Source: an uncultured Flavobacteriaceae bacterium (GTDB taxonomy: Bacteria; Bacteroidota; Bacteroidia; Flavobacteriales; Flavobacteriaceae). From it: 64,000 nt of DNA. Under the pieces are notes generated by a model. It searched no databases and was not told where the DNA came from. It saw nothing but the letters and a program-made list of their open reading frames with translations. Position numbers and translations under genes: made by a program. Location of the stretch: positions 424,501-488,500 of the forward strand of contig CANKZQ010000001.1 of assembly GCA_947488345.1 (NCBI GenBank), read 5' to 3'. The number at the start of each line of letters is the position of its first letter. Positions within the stretch are counted from its first letter, which is position 1. This document shows, piece by piece, positions 33,264 to 42,542 of the stretch.

Positions 33264-34271
33264 ATGTACAATTCTAAAATCACTGGCCTTGGTTATTATG
33301 TGCCAGAAAATGTTGTTACCAATAACGATCTTACTCAATGGATGGATACGAATGATGAATGGATTCAAGAGAGAACGGGTATCAAAGAACGTCGTTGGAT
33401 TGACCCAAAAACAGGAGATAACACTTCAAACATGGGTGCTAAGGCTGCCCGAATTGCAATCGAACGGGCTGGATTGACAAAAGACGATATCGATTTTATT
33501 ATTTTCGCGACATTGAGCCCCGATATGTATTTTCCTGGCGGAGGAGTACGCGTTCAAGATCTATTAGACATGCCAACAATTGGAGCCTTAGATGTAAGGA
33601 ATCAATGTTCTGGCTTTATCTATTCATTGTCGGTAGCTGATCAGTTTATTAAAACGGGCATGTACAAAAATGTACTTGTTATTGGTAGTGAAAATCACTC
33701 TGGTGGTTTAGAAAGATCTACGAGAGGTCGTGGAGTTACTGTCATTTTTGGTGATGGTGCAGGAGCAGCGGTTTTGAGTCGTTCTGAGGCGCAAGGAAAA
33801 GGTATTTTATCTTCACACTTACACTCAGAAGGAAAGCATGCAAAAGAATTAGCCTTAGAAGGTCCGTCAACTGGAAGATGGGTTCCAGAAATTATCAAAG
33901 AAAATGATCCTAATGATGTCTCATACTATCCGCATATGAATGGACAATTTGTATTCAAACATGCCGTTGTTCGGTTTTCTGAAGCTATCATAGAAGGTTT
34001 GCAAACGAATAATTTACAGGCCACAGACATTGATATGCTTATTCCGCATCAAGCAAATTTGAGAATTTCACAATTTGTGCAGAAAAAATTTGGTTTGAGC
34101 GATGACAAGGTACACAACAATATTATGAAATATGGTAACACAACGGCAGCATCAGTCATCATTGCCTTAACAGAAGCGTGGGAATTAGGTAAAATAAAAG
34201 GCAATGACTTAGTCGTATTGGCAGCTTTTGGTAGTGGTTTTACCTGGGGAAGCGTCATCATTCGATGGTAA
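33264..34271 (+). CDS. 3-oxoacyl-ACP synthase III family protein
   Basis: A 335-residue FabH-like beta-ketoacyl-ACP synthase III. The catalytic triad is visible: Cys115 in VRNQCSGFIYSLSVADQ, His near 258 in MLIPHQANLRI, and Asn near 288 in KYGNTTAAS. The N-terminal TGLGYYVPENVVTNNDL and the GDGAGAAVLS motif are family hallmarks. It condenses an acyl-CoA starter with malonyl-ACP. Because no other fab genes flank it, it may be a secondary synthase for branched-chain starters rather than the fatty-acid-cluster FabH. It ends at a strong terminator. Confidence 0.93.
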   Translation: MYNSKITGLGYYVPENVVTNNDLTQWMDTNDEWIQERTGIKERRWIDPKTGDNTSNMGAKAARIAIERAGLTKDDIDFIIFATLSPDMYFPGGGVRVQDLLDMPTIGALDVRNQCSGFIYSLSVADQFIKTGMYKNVLVIGSENHSGGLERSTRGRGVTVIFGDGAGAAVLSRSEAQGKGILSSHLHSEGKHAKELALEGPSTGRWVPEIIKENDPNDVSYYPHMNGQFVFKHAVVRFSEAIIEGLQTNNLQATDIDMLIPHQANLRISQFVQKKFGLSDDKVHNNIMKYGNTTAASVIIALTEAWELGKIKGNDLVVLAAFGSGFTWGSVIIRW

Positions 34272-34285
34272 AAAAATAAGAAGAT

Positions 34286-34315
34286 AAAAAAAGCGCTCGA
34301 TCGAGCGCTTTTTTT
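34286..34315. terminator. Bidirectional intrinsic terminator
   Basis: The perfect stem AAGCGCTC-GATC-GAGCGCTT (34291-34310) is flanked by A and T runs. It ends the FabH-like gene and the convergent DUF349 gene, whose stop codon overlaps the T run. Confidence 0.92.
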
Positions 34316-36233
34316 AATAGTTGAGCTTACTCAGATAACTCAATTTTTCTTTCCAAATAACTAGGCTATCAGAGTGCTTATCTATTGTGTTGCGCACATT
34401 TTTAAGTAATGGATTATCATCGGTAGCACTAGAAATAAAACTTATATTATTTTCTAATTGCTGAATCTCTTTATTAATTTCGTCTATCTTTTTTCTAATA
34501 TATAACTGCTCATCGTCTACTTTTCTGAAGTTCTTTTGAGCTAAGTAATTTGAAATTAAATTTTTAAATCGAAGCATCGCAACTTCATTTTTGCCCAAAT
34601 CTAATTTGTCGTATAAACGATCAACAAACTTATTGAACTTTGATTCAATATGACGCATATTGTAAGGAACTTCACCTAAGGCTTTCCAGTCATTTACATA
34701 TGATGTTATCACATCGAGAGACAAGGCATCATTTGTCTCCGCCTGACTCTTTAAACCATCTAACATATCTTTCTTCTTATTGAAGATTTCAATTTGATCT
34801 TTATTCGCCTCATCTTGAACATTGTGCAATTGATCAAAATAATAATTGCAAGCATCTTTAAAGCTTTTCCAAATCGAATCAGAATATTTTCTTGGTACAT
34901 GGCCAATCGACTTCCATTCGGCCTGTATTTGTTTCATAATAGGCGTCGTAACATCCCAATCCTTACTTTCTTTTAGGGCTTCGGCTTTCTCAACCAATTT
35001 TCTTTTTTTGTCTAAGTTCGTTTGTTGAATCTTTTTTACATCCTTATAAAAAGCATTTTTAACCCTATTAAAGTTGGCAGTTGCCTTTTTAAAAGCATCC
35101 CATATCTCTTCATTTTTTGCTCGTGGAACTTTTCCAATTTTAAAAAACTGTTGACGCATTCCTTCCAGTTCTTTAATTTTTTGTTGCCATATAGCATGTG
35201 AGGTTATTTTTTCCTCTCCTATCAGATTAGTCATCTGGGTAATTACAGCTTCTTTTAGGGCAACATTGTCATGGTATTTTGATTCTAAATTCTTCTGAAA
35301 ATCGTGACGTTTATTATGGATTATTTTAGTTGCAGCACTAAACTTGCCCCAGACATCCTCTCGATGCTCTTTGGCCACCGGACCAATATCCTCTTTCCAT
35401 AAGCGATGTAAAATCTGTAGTTCCTTAAACGCTTTATTGATATCTGTTTCCTCTGTTAAAATTTCAGCACGCTCTACAAGTTTTAACTTTTCATCTAAAT
35501 TATGTTTGAAATCTAAATCTCTAAAGTCATTATTTAAATGTAATAAATCATAAAAACGTTCGACGTGATGATGATATGTTCTCCACACATCATTATAATT
35601 CGCATGAGGAATCTTACCGATGGATTGCCACTTTACCTGTAGTTCTCTAAACTGTTTATACATGCTCGAAGGCTCAGCAGTATCTATCAAAGTCTTCACA
35701 TCTTCAATTAATGTAAGTCTTTTCGTAAGATTCTCTTGTTGTTCTTCCTTTTGCTGCTTGTAATATTTCTCACGTTTCACTTTGTATTCAAAAAGTAAAT
35801 CGTTGTATTGAGATTTTAATGGGTTGTGATATTGAAAGTCTATTTCATTTCCGCCATCCGCTAAAAAAGCTTTCTTTTTTTCTTGTAATAATCCACCAAA
35901 TTTCAAGTTAAAATTAGTTTTAACTTGTTCAACATCATTCTTGATTTGATATAATTGATCACTCTTCAATAATTTTTGAAGGGCTGCCACTAATTCTTCT
36001 AAATTTAAGGAGGCATAATTTATGGAAGGGATTTCTTCTTTTTTAGGTTCAGGTTTCTCTTCCTTTTTAACGGCTACTTCAACTTTTTCTTCTTTCGCGA
36101 CTTTTTCAGTGGCTTTGTCTGGCACAGACTCAGGAGTTTCATCTTTAGTAACTTCCTCTACTTTAGGGCTTTCAGAAGTTTCGTTGTTTTCAATCTCTTC
36201 GGTAGGTTTATTTTCAATATTATCGTCCAACAT
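34314..36233 (-). CDS. DUF349 repeat protein
   Basis: A soluble protein of 639 residues from the ATG at 36233 (an in-frame ATG at 36266 adds 11 residues that do not fit). The first 75 residues are very acidic and Lys/Pro-rich, so disordered. The rest is helical and carries several DUF349 repeats. Each has a helix of the type 'F..L...W..IG.VP...' (for example VKWQSIGKIPHANYNDVWRT, QFFKIGKVPRAKNEEIWDAF, EWKSIGHVPRKYSDSIWKSF). DUF349 repeats form elongated helical rods. The cellular role is unknown. Common in Flavobacteriia as a single-copy gene beside aroE. Confidence 0.92.
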   Translation of the reverse strand: MLDDNIENKPTEEIENNETSESPKVEEVTKDETPESVPDKATEKVAKEEKVEVAVKKEEKPEPKKEEIPSINYASLNLEELVAALQKLLKSDQLYQIKNDVEQVKTNFNLKFGGLLQEKKKAFLADGGNEIDFQYHNPLKSQYNDLLFEYKVKREKYYKQQKEEQQENLTKRLTLIEDVKTLIDTAEPSSMYKQFRELQVKWQSIGKIPHANYNDVWRTYHHHVERFYDLLHLNNDFRDLDFKHNLDEKLKLVERAEILTEETDINKAFKELQILHRLWKEDIGPVAKEHREDVWGKFSAATKIIHNKRHDFQKNLESKYHDNVALKEAVITQMTNLIGEEKITSHAIWQQKIKELEGMRQQFFKIGKVPRAKNEEIWDAFKKATANFNRVKNAFYKDVKKIQQTNLDKKRKLVEKAEALKESKDWDVTTPIMKQIQAEWKSIGHVPRKYSDSIWKSFKDACNYYFDQLHNVQDEANKDQIEIFNKKKDMLDGLKSQAETNDALSLDVITSYVNDWKALGEVPYNMRHIESKFNKFVDRLYDKLDLGKNEVAMLRFKNLISNYLAQKNFRKVDDEQLYIRKKIDEINKEIQQLENNISFISSATDDNPLLKNVRNTIDKHSDSLVIWKEKLSYLSKLNY

Positions 36234-36368
36234 ATCACAAATGTTTAAGGTTCCTCTTTTCATCAATAAAAGTCTCTAAAGATACTTAAAGCCCCGCAGA
36301 AACCAAACTGATGTACTCAGTTTAGATGCAAGAGTTGTGAAATAGTTGCTTCTGTTTTTTGTTTTATT

Positions 36369-37106
36369 TCATCGGTTCCAAATCTCCCAAGACTTTTCTG
36401 CCTGCAGTTCTAACATTTTGAGTCCGTTCATAATTTGCGTGCCTTTTTCTAATCCCTTCTTCAAAAAAGTGGTTCTAGCGGGATTATAAATCAGATCGTA
36501 TAATAAATGATTTGAGGAAAGAAACTGATAGGGAATGTTCGGAGCTAGCTCGACCGCTGGATGCGTACCAAGCGGCGTGCAATTTACCACTATGAGATGT
36601 TCCTTCATAATTGATTCCGATATATTTTCGTATGAAATTTCATTATCTTCTTTCGGAGATCTCGACACAAACAATACCTCAATTTCATTCATATCTAAGA
36701 CGTATTTAACCGCTTTAGATGCTCCACCTGTGCCAAGAATTAAGGCCTTTTTATGTTGCCTTTTTAGCAACGGTAATAGTGACTCTTCAAAGCCAAACAC
36801 ATCCGTATTATATCCTCTTAATAGGCCGTTATCAAGAATTTTTATGGTATTTACAGCGCCTATTTTATCCGCTTCCTCATCTATTTCATCTAAATATGGT
36901 AAGACAGCTTGCTTGTAAGGTATGGTTACATTCATTCCGGCTAATTCGGCAGTATTCGCAATAACTTCCGGAAAGTAATCAATAGTGGCAATATCAAAAT
37001 TTTCATATGTGTAATCGTTTAGCTGTAATGCTTCAAATTTTTCAGAAAAATAGTGCTGTGAAAAAGAATAAGAAATATCCTTTCCGAGTAAACCAAATCT
37101 AAACAT
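36369..37106 (-). CDS. aroE: Shikimate dehydrogenase
   Basis: A 245-residue enzyme reducing 3-dehydroshikimate to shikimate with NADPH in aromatic amino-acid synthesis. I place the start at 37106 (MFRFGLLGKDISYSFSQHYF) because family N-termini begin here; ATGs at 37127 and 37136 would lengthen it by 7 and 10 residues. The shikimate site SYSFS, the catalytic Lys in NVTIPYKQAVLPYLDE, the Rossmann glycine loop LILGTGGASKAVKYVL and the C-terminal GLKMLELQAEKSWEIW are present. It overlaps the stop of the upstream DUF368 gene, so they are coupled. Confidence 0.96.
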   Translation of the reverse strand: MFRFGLLGKDISYSFSQHYFSEKFEALQLNDYTYENFDIATIDYFPEVIANTAELAGMNVTIPYKQAVLPYLDEIDEEADKIGAVNTIKILDNGLLRGYNTDVFGFEESLLPLLKRQHKKALILGTGGASKAVKYVLDMNEIEVLFVSRSPKEDNEISYENISESIMKEHLIVVNCTPLGTHPAVELAPNIPYQFLSSNHLLYDLIYNPARTTFLKKGLEKGTQIMNGLKMLELQAEKSWEIWNR

Positions 37107-38118
37107 ACCTTTTGGTTCTTTTTCCATAATAATCAATTGCTAAAATAATACCAATACCTACAATAATATAAAAGAGAGCGATCCAAGTTTCAGTATCCGA
37201 AAAATTTGGAATGAATCTCTTATAATTTTCAATTACTTGATTTCCTTTTGAATCTACTAAAAACGCTCCAGTCTCATCAATTTTATACACTTCTTTCTTC
37301 CATGGCCATACAATTCCGAGTGAACCCGAGATAAAGCCAATAATAAGCGCGGTAACTATTTGATACCATCGTTTTAAAACATATCCCAAGATATGAGATG
37401 TGACTACTAGCCCGAAAGCCGAACCAATACCAAAAGTTGCAATGATCTTTAAATAACGGATTCTTACAGCATCTTTTAAAAAGTCAAAATTACCTGAGAA
37501 AACATCAACAATTGATGTATATAACATGTTCACCGAATCTACCAATAATAAGACATAATTACCTAATAAAATGAGAATAAAAGATCCTGACAAACCAGGT
37601 AGTGTCATACCCGAAACACCAATAATACCACAAACGAAAACAAACCATAAATTGTCATTTTCTTTAGCCGGGTTCATAAAACTAATAGCGATACCACAGG
37701 ATATACCTACGATAATCGCTAAGATATTTTTAAAACGCCAGTCCTTAAAATCTTTAGAGATATAATAAATTGACCCCACAATCATTCCGAAAAAGGAGCT
37801 CCAAACATACAATTCATAATTTCTGATTAAATAATCTAATACTTGAGATACACTAAAATAACTAAAAATACTTCCTGCAAAAAGTAGAACTATAAAAGGT
37901 CCATTTACATATCTATAAAAGCTTTTAAATCGTCCGTTAATTAATAATTTAAACGCTTTGCCGTTTATTTTTTGTAATGAATAAATTAGCTGTTCATAAA
38001 ACCCGGCAACAAAAGCAACAGTACCACCAGAAACACCAGGCACCTTATTGGCAGCTCCCATTGCTAAGCCTTTTAAAAATAAGTACGCTTTATCTGCAAA
38101 TGTCTCTAGCCTATACAT
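37099..38118 (-). CDS. DUF368 membrane protein (undecaprenyl-phosphate flippase family), copy 2
   Basis: A 339-residue polytopic protein (about 8-9 membrane segments), starting at the ATG at 38118 (MYRLETFADKAYLFLKGLAM). An ORF extension to 38208 would overlap copy 1 and lacks the family start. The DUF368 signature GAANKVPGVSGGTVAFVAGFY stands at about 22-42, and a second inverted-repeat signature, SGMTLPGLSGSFILILLGNY, is in the middle. DUF368 proteins (PopT) recycle undecaprenyl phosphate across the membrane (established for this family). It shares the TAATG junction with copy 1. Confidence 0.95.
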   Translation of the reverse strand: MYRLETFADKAYLFLKGLAMGAANKVPGVSGGTVAFVAGFYEQLIYSLQKINGKAFKLLINGRFKSFYRYVNGPFIVLLFAGSIFSYFSVSQVLDYLIRNYELYVWSSFFGMIVGSIYYISKDFKDWRFKNILAIIVGISCGIAISFMNPAKENDNLWFVFVCGIIGVSGMTLPGLSGSFILILLGNYVLLLVDSVNMLYTSIVDVFSGNFDFLKDAVRIRYLKIIATFGIGSAFGLVVTSHILGYVLKRWYQIVTALIIGFISGSLGIVWPWKKEVYKIDETGAFLVDSKGNQVIENYKRFIPNFSDTETWIALFYIIVGIGIILAIDYYGKRTKRYV

Positions 38119-39050
38119 TACCCTTCTATATCTAGTTGCTTCGTTGCTGTTTTTTCTAACACTATAATGACTAAAAACCCGATAATAGCAAAAACTGTGG
38201 CTAGCCATAATTGATGATCTCCTTCAAAATTAAATGGAGAAATACTCTTCTCTTTGAGTATTTTTAACTTTCCGTTAATCATTTCTGACTGCAGTACTTT
38301 TTTCCATGGCCAAACTTTATTCAATGAGCCTATGACAAAACCAGTTAACATGGCAAGCGTTGCGTTTTTGTAGGTATTAAACATCCATTTTAAAAGACGA
38401 GAAAAAGTGAGTAACCCTACAACTGCACCGGCGCCTAACAAAAAAATTGTTTTAAAATCTTTATCATGCAATGCGTCTAGAGCAGGCTTATAAGCTCCCA
38501 ATAGCAAGAGAATAAATCCACCTGAAATACCAGGTAATATCATTGCGCAAATTGCTAAACTTCCTGCCAGAAACAAAAACAAACTAGAGGAAGCGGTCGC
38601 CGACATTGGAGGTAAAATGGTGATATAATAGCCCAATGAAGATCCGATTATTAACATGACAACGGTAGCAGGATTCCACTTCTTTATTTGCTTAGCAATA
38701 AAAATGACACTTGCCAATACCAACCCGAAGAAAAATGCCCAAAGCAAGATGGGCTCGTTTTCAAGAAGCCATTTTACCACTCTTGCCAAGGATAGAATAC
38801 TGATCAGCATCCCAACAAATAAAGACAACAAAAAATTACCATTAATAGACTGCCAAGCTTTCTTAACTCCTTCATTACGCAATATCTTGATTGTATTGAA
38901 GCTTATTTTATTAATAGTTTCGATAAGTTCTTCATAAATACCGGAAATAAATGCGATAGTTCCTCCAGAAACTCCAGGAACTACGTCGGCCGCTCCCATA
39001 GCAATTCCCTTTAAGGAAATGATTAAATAATCGAAAAGTGATCGTTTCAT
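38118..39050 (-). CDS. DUF368 membrane protein (undecaprenyl-phosphate flippase family), copy 1
   Basis: A 310-residue paralog of the next gene, with GAADVVPGVSGGTIAFISGI at about 19-38 and CAMILPGISGGFILLLLGAY in the second half. Both halves form the inverted-repeat fold of lipid-carrier transporters. Established family role: return of undecaprenyl phosphate to the cytoplasmic face, allowing the carrier to be reused for peptidoglycan and other surface glycans. Two tandem copies in one operon suggest different carriers or conditions. Its last base (38118) is the first base of the next ATG. Confidence 0.95.
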   Translation of the reverse strand: MKRSLFDYLIISLKGIAMGAADVVPGVSGGTIAFISGIYEELIETINKISFNTIKILRNEGVKKAWQSINGNFLLSLFVGMLISILSLARVVKWLLENEPILLWAFFFGLVLASVIFIAKQIKKWNPATVVMLIIGSSLGYYITILPPMSATASSSLFLFLAGSLAICAMILPGISGGFILLLLGAYKPALDALHDKDFKTIFLLGAGAVVGLLTFSRLLKWMFNTYKNATLAMLTGFVIGSLNKVWPWKKVLQSEMINGKLKILKEKSISPFNFEGDHQLWLATVFAIIGFLVIIVLEKTATKQLDIEG

Positions 39051-39137
39051 TACAATTAAAAATTAGCTTGTCAAATATAACCATCCATGTGATTAAGCCG
39101 GTAAAATAAACTAAATTTAATTTAAGGACTAAAGAAG

Positions 39138-40541
39138 TTAGCTTGATCTATTATCAGAGGCCTTTTTTAAAAATTGTTGGACTTCGATTTTATCAAACAC
39201 CGTAGGATACAATTCTTTCATTACAATATGATATTCAAAATCGAATTTCAAAGCATTTTTAAAATAACTTAACCCTTTGGTATTTCGTTCTAATAAAAAG
39301 CTAATTCCGCTAAGGCGATATTCGATCTCGGCAAAATCAGTATACATTTTTTTAGCCTTATTTAATACTTTTAACGCATCCTTAAATTCTCCTAAGAAGT
39401 GTAACACATCTACCAATGCCACGAAAATATCCAGTCTGTAATCTTCTAACTCTATACATTTTTGAAATGCTGCCGCCGCTTCTTCAAATAGATTTAATTT
39501 GAGATTGATTTGAGCAAAATGCGCCCAGTACATCGGGTTTTCATCATTTATTTGTAAGGCTTTGTTTATAAAATATAATGCCTTTTGATAATTCTTTTGT
39601 TCAATGTATACATTTGTTAACGCCAACCAACCTTTATCTAACAGCGGATCTTCCTTGACCGTTAAGTTATAATACTTCAAGGCAAGCTTCTTCTCTCCTA
39701 ACCGCTCGTAACATTTACCCATTCGTAAATAGGTAAAAGGCGTTCCATCTTCTAACTGCGTCGTCAAGTTATAATTGGCAATAGCATCTTCATATCTCTC
39801 TAGCGCTTCTAACGTTTTAGCTTTTTCAAGATAGGCTCCAATAAAATATTCATCTATTAAAATGGAATAGTCAAAAGCGCTCAACGCTTCTTCATACTTT
39901 TCGATAATATAAAACTGTCGTCCCAGCTGATGCCACGCAATCTCACAATAAGGATCTTTATCTATGTAATTGTGTAAGTAATCTATGGCTTCCATATGCT
40001 GGTGTTGCATATCATAACAATAAATAACATTATATAAAGAAGAATAGTCATCATATTCAACTTCTAGGCATTTTGCAAAATTCAATCTTGCTGTATCGTA
40101 GTCATCTAAAAACAAGTACTCCATACCTATCATTGACAAAATATCTACTTCATCTTCGGTGTAGAGCAAGGCTTTGTGCAAGGCGTTGATGGCCTCTATA
40201 TGCATATCTTTCTTTGACAGCAGCGATGCCTTTTGCAAGTACAGTTGGTCATTCGAAGGTTCAATTTGTTCTAATTGATTGAGTAACTTTTCAGCGACAT
40301 CAAGCTTATCTTCAAAAATCAACAATTCGACAAATAACAATTTTAATGATACTGAAGTGGGGTGCTGTTTTAAACCTAATTCAATGGCTTTTTTCCCCAA
40401 AGAAATTTTACCGACATCCATGTAGTGTGAAACTATCTCTTCAAATTCGGTCGAATCGAAGAAGTATACATCATTTGTTTTGAGCATTGATTCGAACTTT
40501 GTCAAAGGTAAATCGCCACTACTGCCTGGTAAATGATGCAT
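39138..40541 (-). CDS. Tetratricopeptide repeat protein
   Basis: A 467-residue soluble helical protein with about 11-12 TPR repeats (for example DDQ LYLQKASLLSKKDMH, GAYLEKAKTLEALERYEDAI, FTYLRMGKCYERLGEKKLAL, PMYWAHFAQINLKLNLFEEA). The N-terminal FESMLKTNDVYFFDSTEFEE is shared by flavobacterial members. TPR arrays scaffold protein complexes; the partner is unknown. No signal peptide. It is transcribed divergently from pyrR and has no obvious operon partner. Confidence 0.9.
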   Translation of the reverse strand: MHHLPGSSGDLPLTKFESMLKTNDVYFFDSTEFEEIVSHYMDVGKISLGKKAIELGLKQHPTSVSLKLLFVELLIFEDKLDVAEKLLNQLEQIEPSNDQLYLQKASLLSKKDMHIEAINALHKALLYTEDEVDILSMIGMEYLFLDDYDTARLNFAKCLEVEYDDYSSLYNVIYCYDMQHQHMEAIDYLHNYIDKDPYCEIAWHQLGRQFYIIEKYEEALSAFDYSILIDEYFIGAYLEKAKTLEALERYEDAIANYNLTTQLEDGTPFTYLRMGKCYERLGEKKLALKYYNLTVKEDPLLDKGWLALTNVYIEQKNYQKALYFINKALQINDENPMYWAHFAQINLKLNLFEEAAAAFQKCIELEDYRLDIFVALVDVLHFLGEFKDALKVLNKAKKMYTDFAEIEYRLSGISFLLERNTKGLSYFKNALKFDFEYHIVMKELYPTVFDKIEVQQFLKKASDNRSS

Positions 40542-40664
40542 AAATAAAGCTTTCGGTTACTTGTACTAAAAGTAAACCAAGTCTCTTTTTCAATCACTAA
40601 ACTGTCGAAATGTTTTTAACAATTTAATTAACAGCACATAAATCCCATTTTTAAAAAAATAATG

Positions 40665-40672
40665 TAACTTTG
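40665..40672 (+). promoter_or_regulatory. Bacteroidota -7 element of the pyrR operon
   Basis: TAACTTTG is a perfect TAnnTTTG, 28 bases before the ATG at 40700. It overlaps the in-frame TTG at 40670, so the ATG is the real start. Directly downstream, at 40677-40691, an inverted repeat CCAAAC-AAC-GTTTGG lies at about the transcription start. Confidence 0.6.
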
Positions 40673-40699
40673 CATTCCAAACAACGTTTGGATAGTAAC

Positions 40700-41242
40700 A
40701 TGGCTCAAAAGACATTACTAAATTCGAAAGATATTCATATCATTCTTCATCGATTAGCATGTCAATTACTCGAAAACCACATTGATTTCGCGAATACCGT
40801 TTTAGTCGGTTTACAACCACGAGGTACTTTTTTAGCGAATCGGATCGCCGAAATCTTGAGAGAAGAATACAACATAAAGAATCTCCAATTAGGCCAATTA
40901 GACATTACTTTTTTTCGAGATGATTTTAGGAGACGCACAGAACCTCTAGAGGCAAATTCTACAAATTTAAATTTTACCATAGAAAATAAAAAGGTCGTTC
41001 TTATTGATGACGTGTTATTTTCTGGTCGAAGTATTCGATCGGCATTAACAGCAATTCAATCTTTTGGTCGACCCGATTCTGTAGAGTTATTAGTACTAAT
41101 TGATCGCCGTTTTAGTCGACATTTACCCATACAACCCAATTACAAAGGACGACAAGTTGACGTCATTAATTCGGAAAAAGTAAAGGTGATTTGGAAAGAA
41201 AATGATAAAAAAGACGCTGTCTATATTATAAACAATAACTAA
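40700..41242 (+). CDS. pyrR: Bifunctional pyr operon regulator/uracil phosphoribosyltransferase PyrR
   Basis: A 180-residue phosphoribosyltransferase-fold protein; the start at 40700 (MAQKTLLNSKDIHIILHRLA) is supported by the promoter. The PRPP-binding motif is VVLIDDVLFSGRSIRSALTA near 105-124. PyrR has weak uracil phosphoribosyltransferase activity and controls pyr gene expression in response to UMP, in many species by binding mRNA. It is the first gene of an operon with pyrB and rnz. The short palindrome in its leader may be a target, though this is inference. Confidence 0.95.
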   Translation: MAQKTLLNSKDIHIILHRLACQLLENHIDFANTVLVGLQPRGTFLANRIAEILREEYNIKNLQLGQLDITFFRDDFRRRTEPLEANSTNLNFTIENKKVVLIDDVLFSGRSIRSALTAIQSFGRPDSVELLVLIDRRFSRHLPIQPNYKGRQVDVINSEKVKVIWKENDKKDAVYIINNN

Positions 41243-42178
41243 ATGAAGCATTTAAGCGTACAACATTTACTAGGTATCAAATATCTGAATCTTCAAGATA
41301 TTGACCTCTTATTTGAAACTGCCAACCACTTTAAAGAAGTTATTAATCGGCCGATAAAAAAAGTACCATCTTTACGAGATATTACCATTGCTAATCTTTT
41401 TTTTGAAAATAGTACTCGTACAAAATTATCTTTTGAACTTGCTGAGAAAAGGCTCTCTGCCGATGTTATTAATTTTTCTGCATCGCAGTCTTCTGTAAAA
41501 AAAGGAGAAACGCTTATTGATACGGTAAACAACATTCTTTCTATGAAAGTTGATATTGTGGTAATGAGGCATCCAAATGTTGGTGCTGGTGTTTTTCTTT
41601 CGAAACATATAGATGCCAAAATTATCAACGCTGGCGATGGGGCTCATGAGCATCCAACACAGGCCTTGCTAGATAGTTATTCTATTAAAGAAAACTTAGG
41701 ATCTGTAAAAGGAAAAAAGGTGGTTATTGTAGGAGATATTTTACATTCACGTGTGGCTCTATCGAACATCTATGCCTTACAATTACAAGGGGCTAAAGTA
41801 ATGGTTTGTGGCCCTACTACCTTAATTCCGAAACATATTACGAGCTTAGGTGTGCTCGTAGAAACCAATCTTAAAAAAGCGTTACAATGGTGCGATGTGG
41901 CCAATGTTTTACGTGTGCAACATGAACGGATGGATATCAATTATTTCCCTTCCATACGAGAATATACCCAATTGTTTGGCATCAATCGTGAGCTATTGGA
42001 TAGTCTTGGCAAGGAAATTGTAATTATGCATCCAGGACCTATAAATCGAGGTGTTGAGATCACGAGTGATGTGGCAGATTCAAAACAATCGATTATATTG
42101 AACCAAGTTGAAAATGGCGTCGCTATTAGAATGGCGGTAATTTATTTATTAGCTCAGCAAATTAAACCCAATTCATAG
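41243..42178 (+). CDS. pyrB: Aspartate carbamoyltransferase catalytic subunit
   Basis: A 311-residue enzyme condensing carbamoyl phosphate with aspartate, the first committed step of pyrimidine synthesis. The carbamoyl-phosphate motif is FFENSTRTKLSFE (Ser57-Thr58-Arg59-Thr60; the canonical Arg-Thr after it is Lys-Leu here, seen in other Bacteroidota). Other motifs are GDGAHEHPTQALLDSYSI and HPGPINRGVEI, all conserved. Its start codon directly follows the PyrR stop. No pyrI regulatory subunit is visible nearby. Confidence 0.97.
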   Translation: MKHLSVQHLLGIKYLNLQDIDLLFETANHFKEVINRPIKKVPSLRDITIANLFFENSTRTKLSFELAEKRLSADVINFSASQSSVKKGETLIDTVNNILSMKVDIVVMRHPNVGAGVFLSKHIDAKIINAGDGAHEHPTQALLDSYSIKENLGSVKGKKVVIVGDILHSRVALSNIYALQLQGAKVMVCGPTTLIPKHITSLGVLVETNLKKALQWCDVANVLRVQHERMDINYFPSIREYTQLFGINRELLDSLGKEIVIMHPGPINRGVEITSDVADSKQSIILNQVENGVAIRMAVIYLLAQQIKPNS

Positions 42179-42193
42179 AGTAGATACAACAGA

Positions 42194-42526
42194 ATGATAA
42201 TTGATAAACAAGAAGATATTATACACTTAAAGTGTGACGAAACAACGGTTTCAGAATTTTTTATTGTATTTAAGGAAAAATATAGTAATTTTGAGGGCGC
42301 TAACGTTATAATAGACTTTTCTGGTTTAAAAGGGGTAAACACAGAAAGTATATCACTTTTTTTAGAATTTTCAGAAAAGCATATAAACGATGGCACATCT
42401 TTTGTTGTAGTTGTTAATGGAATTGATTTCAACAGTTTACCTGATGAAATGATGATTGTTCCAACATTGCAAGAAGCAAAAGATATAATCGAGATGGAGA
42501 AAATCGAACGAGATTTAGGATTTTAA
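42194..42526 (+). CDS. STAS-like small protein, usually mislabelled 'ribonuclease Z'
   Basis: A 110-residue soluble protein with an alternating alpha-beta pattern resembling an anti-sigma-factor-antagonist-like (STAS) fold: DIIHLKCDETTVSEF, NVIIDFSGLKGVNTESISLF, SFVVVVNGIDFNSLPDEMMI and VPTLQEAKDIIEME. No phosphorylatable Ser in the usual STAS position is obvious. It has no metallo-beta-lactamase motif, so it is not RNase Z; its genomic neighbour two genes downstream is. The start fits closely after pyrB. Confidence 0.8.
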   Translation: MIIDKQEDIIHLKCDETTVSEFFIVFKEKYSNFEGANVIIDFSGLKGVNTESISLFLEFSEKHINDGTSFVVVVNGIDFNSLPDEMMIVPTLQEAKDIIEMEKIERDLGF

Positions 42527-42542
42527 TGAACTAAAATTGCTT

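Noticed and set aside
36535-36918. A 127-codon plus-strand frame in aroE
   Set aside because: The aroE gene covers it on the opposite strand with strong family motifs, so the antisense frame is a shadow.
42194-42526. The common label 'ribonuclease Z' for the 110-residue STAS-like gene
   Set aside because: It has no HxHxDH metal motif; the true RNase Z follows at 42893-43849.
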